64,000 nucleotides of DNA from Candidatus Binatia bacterium. Lineage in GTDB: Bacteria > Desulfobacterota > Binatia > HRBIN30. Location of the stretch: positions 62,001 to 126,000 of the forward strand of contig CALAMI010000002.1 of NCBI GenBank assembly GCA_937925685.1, written 5' to 3'. Of the stretch, positions 1 to 10,602 are shown one piece after another (within the stretch, counting starts at the first letter, position 1; each line of letters starts with the position of its first letter). The notes under the pieces are model-generated. The model saw nothing but the letters and a program-made list of their open reading frames with translations. It was not told the DNA's origin and did not search any database. Position numbers and translations under genes: made by a program.

Positions 1-538
1 GTGCTGGCTTCAGCACGACCGTGGCCCCGGCAGTCAAAGCAGGCGCTAACTTCAGCATCGTGGTAAACAAGGGGACGTTCCAGGGCACGATGCACGCAGC
101 CACACCTACGGCTTCCCTACGTACCAACACAGGCCCCATCATCCCCTCGCGCACTTCTTCGAAGGCAAAACTGCTCGCGAGGTCGATGTAGTAGTGGAGC
201 ACCATGGTGGCTGCCAACGTCTGACCGAGCCGAGAAAAGCTGATGGGAGAACCCATCTCTAGAGTAATCATCTGGGCGAAATTTTCCTGCTGTTCTTGCA
301 CGAGCTGGAGCAACCGTTCCAAGTAGGTAGCTCGCGCCGCCGCGCTCATGTGGGGCCAATCTCCATGATCGAATGCCCACCGTGCCGCCGCAACCGCGCG
401 ATCCATGTCAGCTTTTTCCCCAGCGGGGACTCGAGCGACCACTTCCTCCGTGTGCGGAGAAACAACTGATATTTGCCCAGAACCGGCGGGCTCTACCCAT
501 CGACCACCAATGAAAAGCCGATCGAAACTCTTGAGCAT
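1..538 (-). CDS. Aldehyde dehydrogenase family protein, N-terminal part (cut by window edge)
   Basis: NAD(P)-dependent oxidation of an aldehyde to an acid is the expected reaction. Reading leftwards from an ATG at 538, the frame stays open to base 1 and gives 179 residues. It shows the usual N-terminal landmarks: FIGGRWVEP near residue 10, TLEMGSP in the middle, then the cofactor-binding PWNVPLF stretch and the start of the LKPA motif at the cut end. The catalytic Cys and Glu lie beyond the window. It is downstream of the phosphotransferase at 587-1657 on the same strand with a 48-base gap, so it is probably the last of at least three co-transcribed genes. The substrate cannot be told from this fragment. 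Confidence 0.9.
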   Translation of the reverse strand, partial: MLKSFDRLFIGGRWVEPAGSGQISVVSPHTEEVVARVPAGEKADMDRAVAAARWAFDHGDWPHMSAAARATYLERLLQLVQEQQENFAQMITLEMGSPISFSRLGQTLAATMVLHYYIDLASSFAFEEVREGMMGPVLVRREAVGVAACIVPWNVPLFTTMLKLAPALTAGATVVLKPA

Positions 539-586
539 CGGTTTGTATCCTCCGCCACGAAGTCTAGCCCCACAGAGTTACGCGCA

Positions 587-1657
587 CTACCCACCTTTTA
601 GCTTGAGCTCACGCTCGAGGATTACCGAGGCTAGGTTCTCTCGATCCATTTCCGTATCGTCTGGAAAAACCTCGTAGTGACAGAGTTGCCGTACAACCCT
701 TGCCATAATTGCCGTGAATTTGTAGAGCGCGAGCATTTCGTAGTAATCGAAGTACTTCGCGGAAAATCCCGAAGCTGCCTCCCAAAGAGCGATGGTTCGT
801 TCACGTGGAGGCAGACCCTCGAGCCGGGAGATCCCGAGTCCCTCACTGAAGCAGCGATCGATCGCCCACCACCAAGCAAGGTCTTGAACCGGATCGCCTA
901 ACCGTGCCATTTCCCAATCCAGCAGGGCGACACACCGTCCCTCCCGGAATAACTGGTTTCCGAAGCGCGCGTCGCCCCAGCAAAGCGCGAGCTGGTCCTC
1001 TGCGGGCTTGTGCGTTTGCAGCCACACCTCGGCTCGTTCGAGCAGTGGATAACGACTGCGATTTAAACCCCAATCGATGAACCGGCGGTAATCATCGAGT
1101 TGCAAATCAAGGTACGTTCGCCCCGGGTCGGGCGCAGAAAATAGCGATCCAACGAGGTCCAGCCACGGAGCGCGGTGCACAGCAGCCATGGCAGCAATCC
1201 CCGCATTCCAGAGTTGGCCCCGTTCGCTCGCGTTGAGTTCAAGGAGCCAACCTGAAGAGTGATAAGGTGGGTTATCCGGTGGAACCTGCCCAGGGATGAA
1301 CTCCATAATGTAAAAATCGTTGCCCAAAATCTCGGGGCGGGTTTCCAGCCATAAGACTTTAGGCACGGGGGCTTCGGTGGAACGGCCGATCCAAGCGAGA
1401 AGGCGATACTGCCGCTCCATGTCGTAGTCCGGGAATACCGTAACCCCTTGGGGACGTAATTTGGCGACGAAAGTGATCCAGAGCTGTTGCTGGCTCCCGA
1501 TGGTTACGTCGAACAACAAAGTGTCGCTGGAGTAACCTGTTGCCGTCGGGCCACGGAGGTTCACCACGGTCAAGCTCTCGAAGGCAGGAAGTTTGCCCTG
1601 GAGCCATCGTGTCAAAGCGCGGCGCATTGCCGCTAGATCACGTCGGGGAGGCGGCAT
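587..1657 (-). CDS. Phosphotransferase family protein (APH / ACAD10-11 N-terminal kinase type)
   Basis: A protein of the aminoglycoside-phosphotransferase/choline-kinase fold, about 356 aa. The Brenner-type catalytic loop is visible as WGDARFGNQLF (the usual HGD is WGD), followed by LLDWEMARLGDP, which supplies the metal-binding Asp. An in-frame ATG at 1759 would overlap the upstream gene by 73 bases, so I chose the ATG at 1657, which falls 29 bases after the upstream stop. Kinases of this type are often found beside acyl-CoA dehydrogenases and may phosphorylate hydroxyacyl substrates, as the kinase domains of ACAD10/11 do. Here the neighbours are an aldehyde dehydrogenase and a lipocalin-like protein, which also suggests lipid or steroid catabolism rather than antibiotic resistance. 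The substrate is inference. Confidence 0.85.
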   Translation of the reverse strand: MPPPRRDLAAMRRALTRWLQGKLPAFESLTVVNLRGPTATGYSSDTLLFDVTIGSQQQLWITFVAKLRPQGVTVFPDYDMERQYRLLAWIGRSTEAPVPKVLWLETRPEILGNDFYIMEFIPGQVPPDNPPYHSSGWLLELNASERGQLWNAGIAAMAAVHRAPWLDLVGSLFSAPDPGRTYLDLQLDDYRRFIDWGLNRSRYPLLERAEVWLQTHKPAEDQLALCWGDARFGNQLFREGRCVALLDWEMARLGDPVQDLAWWWAIDRCFSEGLGISRLEGLPPRERTIALWEAASGFSAKYFDYYEMLALYKFTAIMARVVRQLCHYEVFPDDTEMDRENLASVILERELKLKGG

Positions 1658-1686
1658 ATCGGCTGTTGTTCGCTGGGTGATTTGCC

Positions 1687-2826
1687 TCAGGCTTCTCCCG
1701 TCGTTGGCGGCGCTCCGGAGAACGCATCCTTCAAACCATACCGGCGAAACGGCCCCCAAAATCCAAACTCATGCAGACCGTACCCGACATCCCCGCTGTC
1801 CGTGGTGAAACGGGCTACCTGGTCCACAAGGCCATATTGCCCGAAGGATGCTACCTCTTCGACGTCGCGATGGAAACCTTGGACCACTAGGGGACCTTGG
1901 TACATCCCGTGTCGCCAGTCGGGTTCCATGCCGTAGCCCGTGCCCACGGCCACAAAGGCGTTCAACAATGGAGTGACCGTAATCGTGAGCGGCCCGCCCG
2001 GCGCCTGCGGAAAGCTTAAGCGTGATGCCTGAATTAGGCGCGTTCCTGGGCTGAGCGTATGCTCGTGTTCCGGCCGACCCAGAGCCTCTGGAGGACGTTG
2101 CGGATCCACCCAGATACGGACGGCTTCCTCTAGCGGACGTTGACCATCGTCGTTTTCATTCACCATGTAGAGAATGGCATAGTCAGCAAATTGCATCGGT
2201 GCGTAATTCCACAGCCCCGTCAGTTGTGCCTCGTTCTGCCGAATTCCTGGATGCTCAGGTTCTCCCACGGGACGTACCCCCCAGGAGCGATCCCGTGTTC
2301 CCCACCAGCGGTCTGTGCTGACCCGGAATCTATGTCCGGCGATTTGCAGCCAACCGGTCCAAAACCCGGTCTGCATGAACCGCTGCGTGTCAAACAGGAC
2401 CCGACCGTATTTTCGTATGAACTGCCGCGGTTCGAGGTATGCGGGTGTATGCCCGAGCCACTGCAAATCACAGGCAAGAGAATACTCGCCAGGTTCCAAG
2501 ACGAAGCGCAGCCTTTTAAGAGGTTCCTGAACCTCCACGCGAAAGGGCCCGACGCTAGTGTCCATCCGATCGCCTAAGATTTTCGAGGCGCGCACCACGT
2601 GGTGTTTGCCGTCGAACGTGGCGCACGCGAAGGCGTCTTGCACGGCAAGATTGGGGTACTGCCCGATGCCGAAAATGACGAACAGTGAATCGTCGCAGGC
2701 GTGCACGTTGAAGTAGTAACGGTCGTAGAAGTTCCGGTCGCTAGTTCCTACGTGTCGCACAACCTCGGCGATTTGGTGTACCGGGTAGTCATCCCAGGAC
2801 GACAACGCTGAACGATTGTTCGTCAT
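1687..2826 (-). CDS. Conserved hypothetical, AttH/lipocalin-like (DUF7064/7065-type)
   Basis: About 379 aa, soluble, with no signal peptide. The central [19 protein letters not shown] stretch resembles the DHSWG-type signature of AttH/CrtC-like calycin proteins that occur in lipid and steroid clusters of actinobacteria and Binatota. Other sections are beta-rich with many aromatic residues. The longer reading from 2961 would run into the mutS promoter region, so the ATG at 2826 (MTNNRSAL) is preferred. It begins a minus-strand group with the phosphotransferase and aldehyde dehydrogenase and diverges from mutS. The family link is from memory of the motif; the biochemical role is unknown. Confidence 0.7.
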   Translation of the reverse strand: MTNNRSALSSWDDYPVHQIAEVVRHVGTSDRNFYDRYYFNVHACDDSLFVIFGIGQYPNLAVQDAFACATFDGKHHVVRASKILGDRMDTSVGPFRVEVQEPLKRLRFVLEPGEYSLACDLQWLGHTPAYLEPRQFIRKYGRVLFDTQRFMQTGFWTGWLQIAGHRFRVSTDRWWGTRDRSWGVRPVGEPEHPGIRQNEAQLTGLWNYAPMQFADYAILYMVNENDDGQRPLEEAVRIWVDPQRPPEALGRPEHEHTLSPGTRLIQASRLSFPQAPGGPLTITVTPLLNAFVAVGTGYGMEPDWRHGMYQGPLVVQGFHRDVEEVASFGQYGLVDQVARFTTDSGDVGYGLHEFGFWGPFRRYGLKDAFSGAPPTTGEA

Positions 2827-2989
2827 CGTCCCTCTTACAACCACACGGGCGCTCCTGCTGGCAAGAGGGTGGTTTCCTCCTGGCGTGTTCGAGCGCTCGC
2901 GAGTGGCAAGGGTGAAAGGTCGGGATGCGTTTTGGAGAGCGGTCGGTTGCGTTGCCCCCACTCCTCATGACTGCCATTATCCCACGGCC

Positions 2990-5590
2990 ATGGAGCGTGA
3001 TCAGCCGAAGCTCACGCCAATGATGGAACAATACTTGCGCCTCAAGGCGGAATATCCAGACGCTTTGTTGTTCTTTCGCCTGGGGGATTTTTACGAGCTA
3101 TTTTTCGACGACGCCGAGCGAGCGGCACCAATTCTCGACGTGGCACTGACAACGCGGAGCCGCAAGGACGAAGTACCGATCCCCATGTGCGGGGTGCCCC
3201 ATTTTGCGGTGCAAAGCTACATTGCCAAGCTGCTGGCGGCAGGGCTCAAGGTTGCCATTTGCGAGCAGATGGAAGACCCAGCCACCGCCAAGGGCTTGGT
3301 GCAACGCGCTGTGGTGCGCGTGGTCACCCCTGGCACAGTGACCGAGGAAGAATGCCTCGACCCCCACTTGCCGAACTATCTCGTGGCCGTGGTTTGTGAT
3401 GGTGATGTCTGCACCATGGTTGCAGTGGACGTGTCGACGGGGGACATGCAGGATTTCCATTTCGGGGACCGCACGGCGCTGTGGGATGCCCTGTTCCGCC
3501 TCGACCCCCGGGAGGTCGTGGTGGAAGAACGAAACGCAGCGCTGGCAGAGGAACTTGGTCAGCGCCTTCCCCGACTCGTGGTGACCCGCGAGCCCTCGTT
3601 CACCTTCGATCGAGACACCGCAAGCGCTTGGTTGGCGCAACTTGGGCGAGATCCAAGCACGGAGTCGGAGAGCTTCTTGGCTGCACTGGGTGGTCTGCTG
3701 CGGTACCTGCAAAGAACTTACCGCGCCGAACTTTCCCACCTCCAGCCGCCAGCACGCCAGGAAACACCCTCGATTCTCTACATTGACCGCGCCACTCAGC
3801 GAAATTTGGAGCTCGTCAGCAATCTTCGAGGAGAGTCGCGGGGGTCTTTGTTTTGGGTGCTAGATCAAACGCGTACTGCCATGGGGAGCCGATTGCTCCG
3901 CCGTTGGCTGCTGGCGCCGTTAACTGACCTGCGAGCCATTGGCGCACGTTTGGACGCAGTGGAGGAACTCTTGGACAAAGGCACCTGGCGGCAGGAGCTC
4001 GAGCGCGAGTTGGCTGCCTTGGGAGACTTGGAGCGGTTGAGCGCTCGCCTGTCCGTGCGCCGTGTATCGCCGCGCGAACTAGGGCGGCTGCGGGAAGCCT
4101 TGCGCCGGGTAGAACGACTCAAAAGAGAATTGGCGGGCAGCGGTTCGAGCCTTTTGCATACCTGCAGTGAAGAGATGGATCCTCTGCCCGCGCTGCGTGC
4201 GCGTTTGGAATGCGCCCTGGTCGACGAACCGCCCCTCCAACTTCACCAGGCTCCGACGATACGCCCTTCCTTCGATCCTGTCATCGATGAGCTGCGTCGC
4301 CTGGCCCACAGTGGGCGAGAGGTGCTGGCGAAGTTCGAAAGCCAGGAGCGGGCCCGCACCGGAATTTCTTCCCTCAAAGTCCGTTACAATAACGTGTTCG
4401 GCTATTACATCGAGGTCACGAAACCGAACCTTCACCTGGTGCCGGCAGACTACCGCCGCAAGCAAACCACCGCCAACGCCGAACGCTTCGTTACCCGTGA
4501 ACTTGAGGAGTACGAGCATCGGATCCTCGGCGCGGAGGAGCGCTTACGCCAGCACGAGGCGCAGCTTTTTGCACAGCTTGTCGACGAAGCCGCTGCCGCC
4601 CAGGCGCAGTTGAGCCGCTCGGCAAGAGCCTTGGCTGCGCTCGATGTGTTGTGTTCCTTGGCTACCGTGGCCCAGAAGCAGGGGTACGTGCGACCGCAGT
4701 TGCACCACGGTCGCTCGATCCGTATTCGCGAAGGACGGCACCCTGTTGTGGAGGCAATGAGTGGGCGAAGAGGGTTTGTTCCGAACGATACCGTGCTCGA
4801 CCCCGACGAGTTTCAGATCGTCACCCTGACCGGACCGAACATGGCCGGCAAGTCAACTTACCTCCGTCAGGTGGCTTTGATTGTTTTGCTCGCACAGACG
4901 GGAAGCTTTGTACCGGCCGCAGAAGCCGAAATCGGTATTGTCGATCGGTTGTTTACCCGGGTCGGGGCGTCAGACAATCTCGCCGAAGGCGAGTCTACGT
5001 TCATGGTGGAGATGAAAGAAACGGCGAACATCCTTTCCCACTTGACGCAACGAAGCTTAGTTATCTTGGATGAAATCGGCCGGGGTACCAGCACATTCGA
5101 CGGCATTTCCATCGCTTGGGCAGTGGCGGAGTACTTACACGAGGCCGCACAACGGCCGCTGGTTTTGTTTGCCACGCACTACCACGAACTCACCGATCTC
5201 GCCCGCGTACACCCCCGGATTCGTAATTACTCGGTGGCTGTACGGGAGTGGAAGGGAGAGGTGATCTTCCTGCGCCGGGTTGTTCCGGGTGCCGCCTCGC
5301 GCAGTTACGGCATTGAAGTAGCCCGCCTCGCCGGAGTCCCAGACCCGGTCATACAGCGGGCGAAGGAGATTTTGCACAACCTTGAGCAGAGCGAACTCGA
5401 TGCCGCAGGTCGCCCGCGACTTGCTCGAGCTAAACGGGAGGAGACAGCCCCAGCGCAGATGCCGTTATTTGCCTCAGCGGCTGATTGCTGGCGCGAAGAG
5501 CTCGCGGGCATCGACATTGACCATCTAAGCCCGATGGAGGCGCTGCTGCGGTTGCATGCGCTGGTGGAACGAGCGCGTCGCTCGTCCTAA
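2990..5590 (+). CDS. mutS: DNA mismatch repair protein MutS
   Basis: Recognises mismatches and small loops and recruits MutL. At 866 aa it has the normal MutS1 length. The mismatch-probing motif GDFYELF lies at residues 32-38 (Phe34-x-Glu36), the connector, lever and clamp domains follow, and the ATPase domain has Walker [11 protein letters not shown] near residue 615 and Walker [16 protein letters not shown]. The C-terminal segment before the end fits the short dimerisation tail. The frame is open from 2816, but [10 protein letters not shown] at 2990 is the start that aligns with the family. It is the first of a plus-strand series (mutS, glnD, xerD) and diverges from the gene ending at 1687. 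Confidence 0.98.
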   Translation: MERDQPKLTPMMEQYLRLKAEYPDALLFFRLGDFYELFFDDAERAAPILDVALTTRSRKDEVPIPMCGVPHFAVQSYIAKLLAAGLKVAICEQMEDPATAKGLVQRAVVRVVTPGTVTEEECLDPHLPNYLVAVVCDGDVCTMVAVDVSTGDMQDFHFGDRTALWDALFRLDPREVVVEERNAALAEELGQRLPRLVVTREPSFTFDRDTASAWLAQLGRDPSTESESFLAALGGLLRYLQRTYRAELSHLQPPARQETPSILYIDRATQRNLELVSNLRGESRGSLFWVLDQTRTAMGSRLLRRWLLAPLTDLRAIGARLDAVEELLDKGTWRQELERELAALGDLERLSARLSVRRVSPRELGRLREALRRVERLKRELAGSGSSLLHTCSEEMDPLPALRARLECALVDEPPLQLHQAPTIRPSFDPVIDELRRLAHSGREVLAKFESQERARTGISSLKVRYNNVFGYYIEVTKPNLHLVPADYRRKQTTANAERFVTRELEEYEHRILGAEERLRQHEAQLFAQLVDEAAAAQAQLSRSARALAALDVLCSLATVAQKQGYVRPQLHHGRSIRIREGRHPVVEAMSGRRGFVPNDTVLDPDEFQIVTLTGPNMAGKSTYLRQVALIVLLAQTGSFVPAAEAEIGIVDRLFTRVGASDNLAEGESTFMVEMKETANILSHLTQRSLVILDEIGRGTSTFDGISIAWAVAEYLHEAAQRPLVLFATHYHELTDLARVHPRIRNYSVAVREWKGEVIFLRRVVPGAASRSYGIEVARLAGVPDPVIQRAKEILHNLEQSELDAAGRPRLARAKREETAPAQMPLFASAADCWREELAGIDIDHLSPMEALLRLHALVERARRSS

Positions 5591-5796
5591 CCGTCTGTGG
5601 CCGTGGTGTAGGGGCACGAAGAAATTTTCGGGGCAGTGGCGGGACCAGGATGGCTTTGCTCTTCTCAGGCGACGCAAAGGTTGCCATGCCGCAATTCAGG
5701 TGCTGGATGGCTCTTTCCCTGGTTCCGCGCGGGCAGCTCCTTGCCGCGAGGGTTTGGCGGGTCGCCCTTGCGTGGCGGTGCGTGAGCGGTAGAGAA

Positions 5797-8544
5797 ATGA
5801 CGACAGATCCGAGAGCGATGAATCGAACCGAGACAATTACTGGCGGTTCTGCTGGCGCGCCCATGGTCGTTCTCCGCCTGGAGGGCGACTGGGGCCGCGC
5901 TGCCCGCGAGTATCTCGATGCAACGCGCGAGCGTTTGTTCGCTTGGCATTGCGATGGAGCAAGCGGCTCGGCCATCGTACAAGCATACACCGCTGCTGTC
6001 GACGGTTTGATTCAAGTGCTCTTCGACGCGTCGGCAAATGAGGCCCAACAGAGATTCCCCTTGTTGAATCAGAGTTTCTCTTTGGTGGCTCAAGGGGGCT
6101 ACGGCCGGGGCGAGCTCAATCCCTATTCCGATTTAGACCTGTTGTTTCTCTTTCCGTTCAAGAGCGAGCCCTACATCGAGTACGTTGCCGAACGCATTTT
6201 GTACACCCTCTGGGATGCACGACTGACGGTGGGCAACGCCCTGCGCGGGGTGCGCGAGTGCCTACGCTTGGCCACCAAGGACTTTAAGGTCAAAACCGCA
6301 CTGCTGGATGCGCGGTACGTGTGTGGCGACAAGTCCTTGTATGACGATTTCGCCCAGCGCATGGAAAAGGAAGTTTTGAACCGCGATGTGGATCGTTTTT
6401 TCGAAAACGTGCTGGCAGAAGTTTCGACGCGCCACCACCGCTACGGGGATTCGGTATACCTGCTCGAACCCCAAATTAAAGAGGGACAAGGCGGGCTGCG
6501 GGAACTGCATTCGGCATTGTGGCTTGCCAAAGTGAAGTTCAAAACCAACCGGCTCGGCGAGCTCGTGCAAAAGGGCATCCTGACTGAGCGGGAACGCGCA
6601 GAGGTCGAGGAGGCGCGAAATTTTTTGTTTCGGGTGCGTAACGCCTTGCACTTCTTGGCTCGGTCCCACCAAGACCAACTCACCTTCGAATATCAGGAGC
6701 GCATCGCTCCGATGCTCGGCTTTGCGGACACCCCACAAATGAAAGGGGTGGAACACTTCATGCGCGCCTACTACATGGCCGCGGCCACACTCGATCGCTT
6801 TGCTGCGGACATGATCGAACGGTGCGTCCGGCAACCGCGATCGTATTTTTCTTTTTTTCGCACCCGTGCGCGGCGCATTCGCCCGGGGGTGACGATCGCC
6901 CAGGGCTTGCTCAGCATCGCAGGACCGGAAATTTTGCACGCCGATCCGAGCAATTTGCTTCGCGTCTTTCTCGATGCGCAGCGACACGAGGTAAAGATTT
7001 CCCGGGCGACGAAGCGCATTTTGCGTGCCCACCTCCACTTGCTTGACGATACCTGGCGCAGCCACCCGGCGACGGTGGCAGCATTTTTTCAGGTCCTGAA
7101 AGGGAAGAATGTTGCGGAGACCTTGCGGGATATGCACCAAGCTGGGGTCCTCGGTGCGTTTTTACCGGAATTCGGCGCACTGACGTGTATGGTTCTCCAC
7201 GACGCCTACCACATTTACACCGTGGATGAGCATTCGCTCCGCGCTGTGCAAGAACTCGAATGGTTGAGAGCGGGCAAATACCGCGACTCCGTACCCTTGC
7301 TCACCCATGTGATGCGAGACATCGACCGGGTCGACCTTTTGCTTTTGGGAATGCTGCTGCACGACATTGGAAAGGGACGGGGAAGCGGCCATTCTGAACG
7401 AGGAGCAGCCATGTGCGACGGCATTGCCGCACGCTTGCACCTGAATGCGGATGAGGCCGCACAGGTGAAATTCCTGGTGGCTCAGCACTTGAACATGGCG
7501 CACTTGGCCCAACGCCGCGACATCCATGACCCGCGATTGATCATCGATTTCGCGCGCCGCGTGGAGACGTTGGACAACCTCAAGCGCTTGTACCTACTCA
7601 CATTTGCTGACATGCGGGCTGTAGGGCCGAAGATCTGGAACAGTTGGCATGACATGCTGCTGGCCGAGCTTTATTTACGCACGGCCGAAGTCTTCGAGCG
7701 GGAGGAGTTCATCGAGGAGGAGTACCGCGAGCGCGCCGCCCGAATCCGGCAGCGGGTGGCAGCGGCTAGCACAGTACCGGAAGCGATCCGTGAACGCTTC
7801 CTTGCGGGCATGCCTGACCGCTACTTCTTATCCACCGCGGAGGAAACGATTCTGCACCACTTGGAGCTCTATCGCGACTACCACAACGGGGAGGTCGTTT
7901 GCTCCGTGCGACACTACCGAGAGCGCGCGTTCAGCGAATGGACCGTGGTTACTGCTGACCGACCCGGTCTCTTTTCCATGATTACCGGGGTGCTTCTCGC
8001 CGAGGGTATGAATATCCTCACCGCTAACATCCACACCAGTACAGCCGGTGTGGCCCTGGACGTCTTCCGCATTTCTCATGGGGACAATCCGGACACCGTC
8101 GTCGCCCCCGAGCGCTGGGAACGTGCAGAGGCTAATTTGCGAAAGGTACTGCAGGGTGCGGTGGACGTAGAGGAGTTGGTGGAGCGTGCACGGCCACAGC
8201 TGCGATTACCACGACGCTACACACCACGTGTCTCCACACAAATTGAGATCGATAACCACGTGTCGGAACACTACACCGTGCTCGACGTGTACACGCACGA
8301 TCGCGTCGGCTTGCTGTTTACGATTACCAACACGCTCTATCACCTGGGGCTGTCCATCCATTTGGCCAAAATCACGACCAACGTGGACCAGGTCCTTGAC
8401 GTCTTTTACGTTACGGACGGCAACGGTCAAAAAATCCTCGACCAGGAGTTCCTCGAGCGGATTCGGCTGGCATTGTACGAGCGGCTCACTGCCGATACCC
8501 CCCAAGCTTCTGGCGAAGTGGTCCGAGCTACTGCAGGTGCGTGA
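5797..8544 (+). CDS. glnD: [Protein-PII] uridylyltransferase / uridylyl-removing enzyme
   Basis: Senses glutamine and uridylylates or deuridylylates PII proteins, setting nitrogen assimilation. The 915-aa product shows the full architecture. The nucleotidyltransferase motif GGYGRGELNPYSDLDLLF sits near residue 105, a GlnD-type helical linker follows, the HD hydrolase domain has LLHDIGKGRGSGHS, and two C-terminal ACT domains start at WTVVTADRPGLFSM and TVLDVYTHDRVGLLF. The open frame begins at 5650, but that extension has no family resemblance, so the ATG at 5797 is used; ATG 5818 is an alternative. No glnB or glnK is adjacent. The gene overlaps or abuts the recombinase that follows. Confidence 0.96.
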   Translation: MTTDPRAMNRTETITGGSAGAPMVVLRLEGDWGRAAREYLDATRERLFAWHCDGASGSAIVQAYTAAVDGLIQVLFDASANEAQQRFPLLNQSFSLVAQGGYGRGELNPYSDLDLLFLFPFKSEPYIEYVAERILYTLWDARLTVGNALRGVRECLRLATKDFKVKTALLDARYVCGDKSLYDDFAQRMEKEVLNRDVDRFFENVLAEVSTRHHRYGDSVYLLEPQIKEGQGGLRELHSALWLAKVKFKTNRLGELVQKGILTERERAEVEEARNFLFRVRNALHFLARSHQDQLTFEYQERIAPMLGFADTPQMKGVEHFMRAYYMAAATLDRFAADMIERCVRQPRSYFSFFRTRARRIRPGVTIAQGLLSIAGPEILHADPSNLLRVFLDAQRHEVKISRATKRILRAHLHLLDDTWRSHPATVAAFFQVLKGKNVAETLRDMHQAGVLGAFLPEFGALTCMVLHDAYHIYTVDEHSLRAVQELEWLRAGKYRDSVPLLTHVMRDIDRVDLLLLGMLLHDIGKGRGSGHSERGAAMCDGIAARLHLNADEAAQVKFLVAQHLNMAHLAQRRDIHDPRLIIDFARRVETLDNLKRLYLLTFADMRAVGPKIWNSWHDMLLAELYLRTAEVFEREEFIEEEYRERAARIRQRVAAASTVPEAIRERFLAGMPDRYFLSTAEETILHHLELYRDYHNGEVVCSVRHYRERAFSEWTVVTADRPGLFSMITGVLLAEGMNILTANIHTSTAGVALDVFRISHGDNPDTVVAPERWERAEANLRKVLQGAVDVEELVERARPQLRLPRRYTPRVSTQIEIDNHVSEHYTVLDVYTHDRVGLLFTITNTLYHLGLSIHLAKITTNVDQVLDVFYVTDGNGQKILDQEFLERIRLALYERLTADTPQASGEVVRATAGA

Positions 8545-8552
8545 AGGCGAGG

Positions 8553-9491
8553 ATGGGCAAAACGACAGAACATAGAACGACAGAACACCAACCATCGGCT
8601 GGCTGGCACGCCGCGATCGACCGCTTCTTGGCCTATTTGGCGATCGAGCGCGGTGCCTCACCGCACACGCTGGAGGCGTACGGTCACGATCTTAGAGATT
8701 TTGTCGTGCACCTGGAGCGGCGGCAAATCGGGCAACCAGAGCAGCTCGTTGCCGCCGATGCCTCGAGCTTCCTGCAGGTGTTGCATGGGCGAGGCCTCAG
8801 CGTGCGCACCCGTGCCCGCCGCCTTTCCGCGATCCGCAGCTTTTGCCGTTTTCTTGTTCGCGAGGGCTGGCTGCCGCAAAATCCACTCGAGGACGTCCGC
8901 CCCCCGCGGTTACCTCGGACACTGCCGCGCAGTCGCTCTGTAGAAGAAATCCTCGAGCTCTTGCGCGACGATCCGCGGGACGACTTATTCCTGCGGCGCG
9001 ATAAAACCATGGTGGAGCTCATTTACGCGGCTGGCCTGCGCGTTTCCGAAGCGGTGCGGTTACGCCTTGCGGAAGTCAACCTGGAAGCGGGGTTCGTCGT
9101 TGTTACGGGTAAGGGATCGAAACAACGGGTTGTGCCCATCGGGCTGTACGCCCAAGAGCGGATTCGATCGTATTTGAGCGAAGTCCGTCCGCACTTGGCA
9201 CGAGGTAAGGCCACTAACTTCCTATTCCTGAGCCGACGTGGGCGGCCCTTGCGACGCTGGCACGTGGCTCGCCGGCTTATGTTGCTAGTCCGAAGAGCAG
9301 GCTTAACCGGCAAGCTGAGCCCACACACGCTGCGGCACGCGTTCGCAACCCATCTGGTGGAGCGGGGGGCAGACTTGCGGGCCGTGCAAGGCATGCTCGG
9401 TCATGCCAACATTAGCACCACGCAAATTTATACCCACGTGGCGATGGAACATTTACGAGCGGTGCACCGCAAATATCACCCTCGTGCTTGA
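8553..9491 (+). CDS. xerD: Tyrosine recombinase XerC/XerD
   Basis: Resolves chromosome dimers at dif with its partner recombinase. The 312-aa protein has an N-terminal SAM-like core-binding domain (FLAYLAIERGASPHTLEAY) and a catalytic domain with the full active set: Arg in AGLRVSEAVRL, Lys in TGKGSKQRVVP, HTLRHAFATHL, LGHANISTTQ, and the nucleophile Tyr in IYTHV. A GTG at 8541 overlapping the glnD stop is possible, but ATG 8553 has a GAAGG Shine-Dalgarno about five bases upstream. XerC and XerD cannot be told apart by eye; the sequence reads slightly more like XerD. Its 3' end overlaps the convergent methyltransferase gene by 16 bases. Confidence 0.93.
   Translation: MGKTTEHRTTEHQPSAGWHAAIDRFLAYLAIERGASPHTLEAYGHDLRDFVVHLERRQIGQPEQLVAADASSFLQVLHGRGLSVRTRARRLSAIRSFCRFLVREGWLPQNPLEDVRPPRLPRTLPRSRSVEEILELLRDDPRDDLFLRRDKTMVELIYAAGLRVSEAVRLRLAEVNLEAGFVVVTGKGSKQRVVPIGLYAQERIRSYLSEVRPHLARGKATNFLFLSRRGRPLRRWHVARRLMLLVRRAGLTGKLSPHTLRHAFATHLVERGADLRAVQGMLGHANISTTQIYTHVAMEHLRAVHRKYHPRA
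8562..8587 (+). repeat. Two direct copies of an 11-base repeat with a 15-base period
   Basis: ACGACAGAACA occurs at 8562-8572 and again at 8577-8587, encoding TTEHRTTEH at the very N-terminus of the XerC/D protein. It looks like a small duplication in a part of the gene that is not conserved in the family. Confidence 0.7.
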
Positions 9492-9991
9492 GAAGAAACG
9501 CGCGCTTCGTAGTCCAGAAGCCAGAGTTTGCGCTGCACGCCGCCCGCGTAGCCGCCGATCCAACCGTTGGCCGCGATCACCCGGTGGCAGGGCACGATGA
9601 GCGTGATTGGGTTCCGATGCAAAGCGGCGCCAACGGCGCGGGCTGCAGCCCGGGTAGCCACTCGTTCGCCAAGTTCGCCGTACCGGATGGGATGCCCAAA
9701 TGGAACGGCCCTTAAGGCAGCCCATACTTTTTGTTGGAACGTGGTGCCGCGAGGCTTCACCGCCACGCCGTCGAGGCACGTCGGATGCACGGAAAAATAC
9801 CTTTGAACCTGTTCGGTGATCATCGTTCCTTGGCCCTCGGCTGGCCAAGGAACGTTCCGATACCAGCGGTGCCAATGCTGCCGGGCGGCAAGTTGCTGCT
9901 CTTCCCAGAAAGCTACGTGAATCGCCTCGCGATCATCCACGACGAGGTAAAGCCGACCCAAGGGTGTGGCGGCCGAACACAGGGAAAACAT
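9476..9991 (-). CDS. ogt: Methylated-DNA--protein-cysteine S-methyltransferase
   Basis: Removes O6-alkyl groups from guanine by transfer to its own cysteine. The 171-aa protein has the Ada/Ogt-type N-terminal RNase-H-like domain and the C-terminal DNA-binding domain. The latter holds the arginine-finger region (ARAVGAALHRNP) and the suicide site IVPCHRVIA with Cys135. The following GYAGG turn is also conserved. It stands alone, with its stop inside the convergent xerD 3' end. The symbol ogt is by family; no Ada regulatory domain is fused. Confidence 0.93.
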   Translation of the reverse strand: MFSLCSAATPLGRLYLVVDDREAIHVAFWEEQQLAARQHWHRWYRNVPWPAEGQGTMITEQVQRYFSVHPTCLDGVAVKPRGTTFQQKVWAALRAVPFGHPIRYGELGERVATRAAARAVGAALHRNPITLIVPCHRVIAANGWIGGYAGGVQRKLWLLDYEARVSSQARG

Positions 9992-10045
9992 CTCGTCAAC
10001 GCTCCGGCTCCATGCCGTAACACTGAGATAGCGCTTCCTTCGTAG

Positions 10046-10522
10046 TCATCCTTTGCGTGGTCGCAGTGCGCGCTCGATCTCACGTTGGGCATCCCGCTCG
10101 CGCATCGCAGCCCGCTTGTCGTACAATTTTTTGCCGCGGGCCAATCCGAGTTCGACCTTGGCGCGCCCGTTTTTGAAGTAAATCCTCAGAGGAATCAACG
10201 TCAGTCCTTTCTCGCGTACTTTTCCTGCCAACCGGGCGATTTCGCGCTTGTGGAGCAGTAACTTGCGGGGCCGCATGGGGTCATGACCGAACCGGGCCGC
10301 AGGAGCGTACTCGCTGATGTGGGACTGCAAGAGCCACACCTCGCCATCCTTCACTCGGGCGTAACTATCTTTGAGCTGGCCTTTGCCGGCGCGCAACGAC
10401 TTGACCTCGCTGCCGGTTAATACCAACCCGGCCTCGAGAGTTTCTTCAATGTGATAGTCGTGCCGAGCACGACGGTTGACCACTACGTCTTTTTTTTGCC
10501 CCGTTTCCGCGTTGCCAGCCAT
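10046..10522 (-). CDS. smpB: SsrA-binding protein SmpB
   Basis: Delivers tmRNA to stalled ribosomes. The 158-aa protein shows the family signatures NRRARHDYHIEETLEAGLVL, GSEVKSLRAG, the LKDSYARV strand and the positively charged C-terminal tail (KKLYDKRAAMRERD) that enters the mRNA channel. Start at MAGNAETG (10522) rather than the 6-codon longer frame. No tmRNA gene sits in the short gaps on either side. The gene may be transcribed with the ABC importer genes upstream on the same strand (80-base gap), though there is no functional link. Confidence 0.96.
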   Translation of the reverse strand: MAGNAETGQKKDVVVNRRARHDYHIEETLEAGLVLTGSEVKSLRAGKGQLKDSYARVKDGEVWLLQSHISEYAPAARFGHDPMRPRKLLLHKREIARLAGKVREKGLTLIPLRIYFKNGRAKVELGLARGKKLYDKRAAMRERDAQREIERALRPRKG

Positions 10523-10602
10523 GTCGATCCTCGAGACCACCTGGATCGAGAAACAAAGGTAACCGTTCTGCGTGCGTACCGATACCGTGACTCGCTCTTG
10601 TA

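Noticed and set aside
9992-10602. Possible tmRNA gene next to smpB
   Set aside because: Both gaps are under 100 bases and show no alanine-tRNA-like ends.
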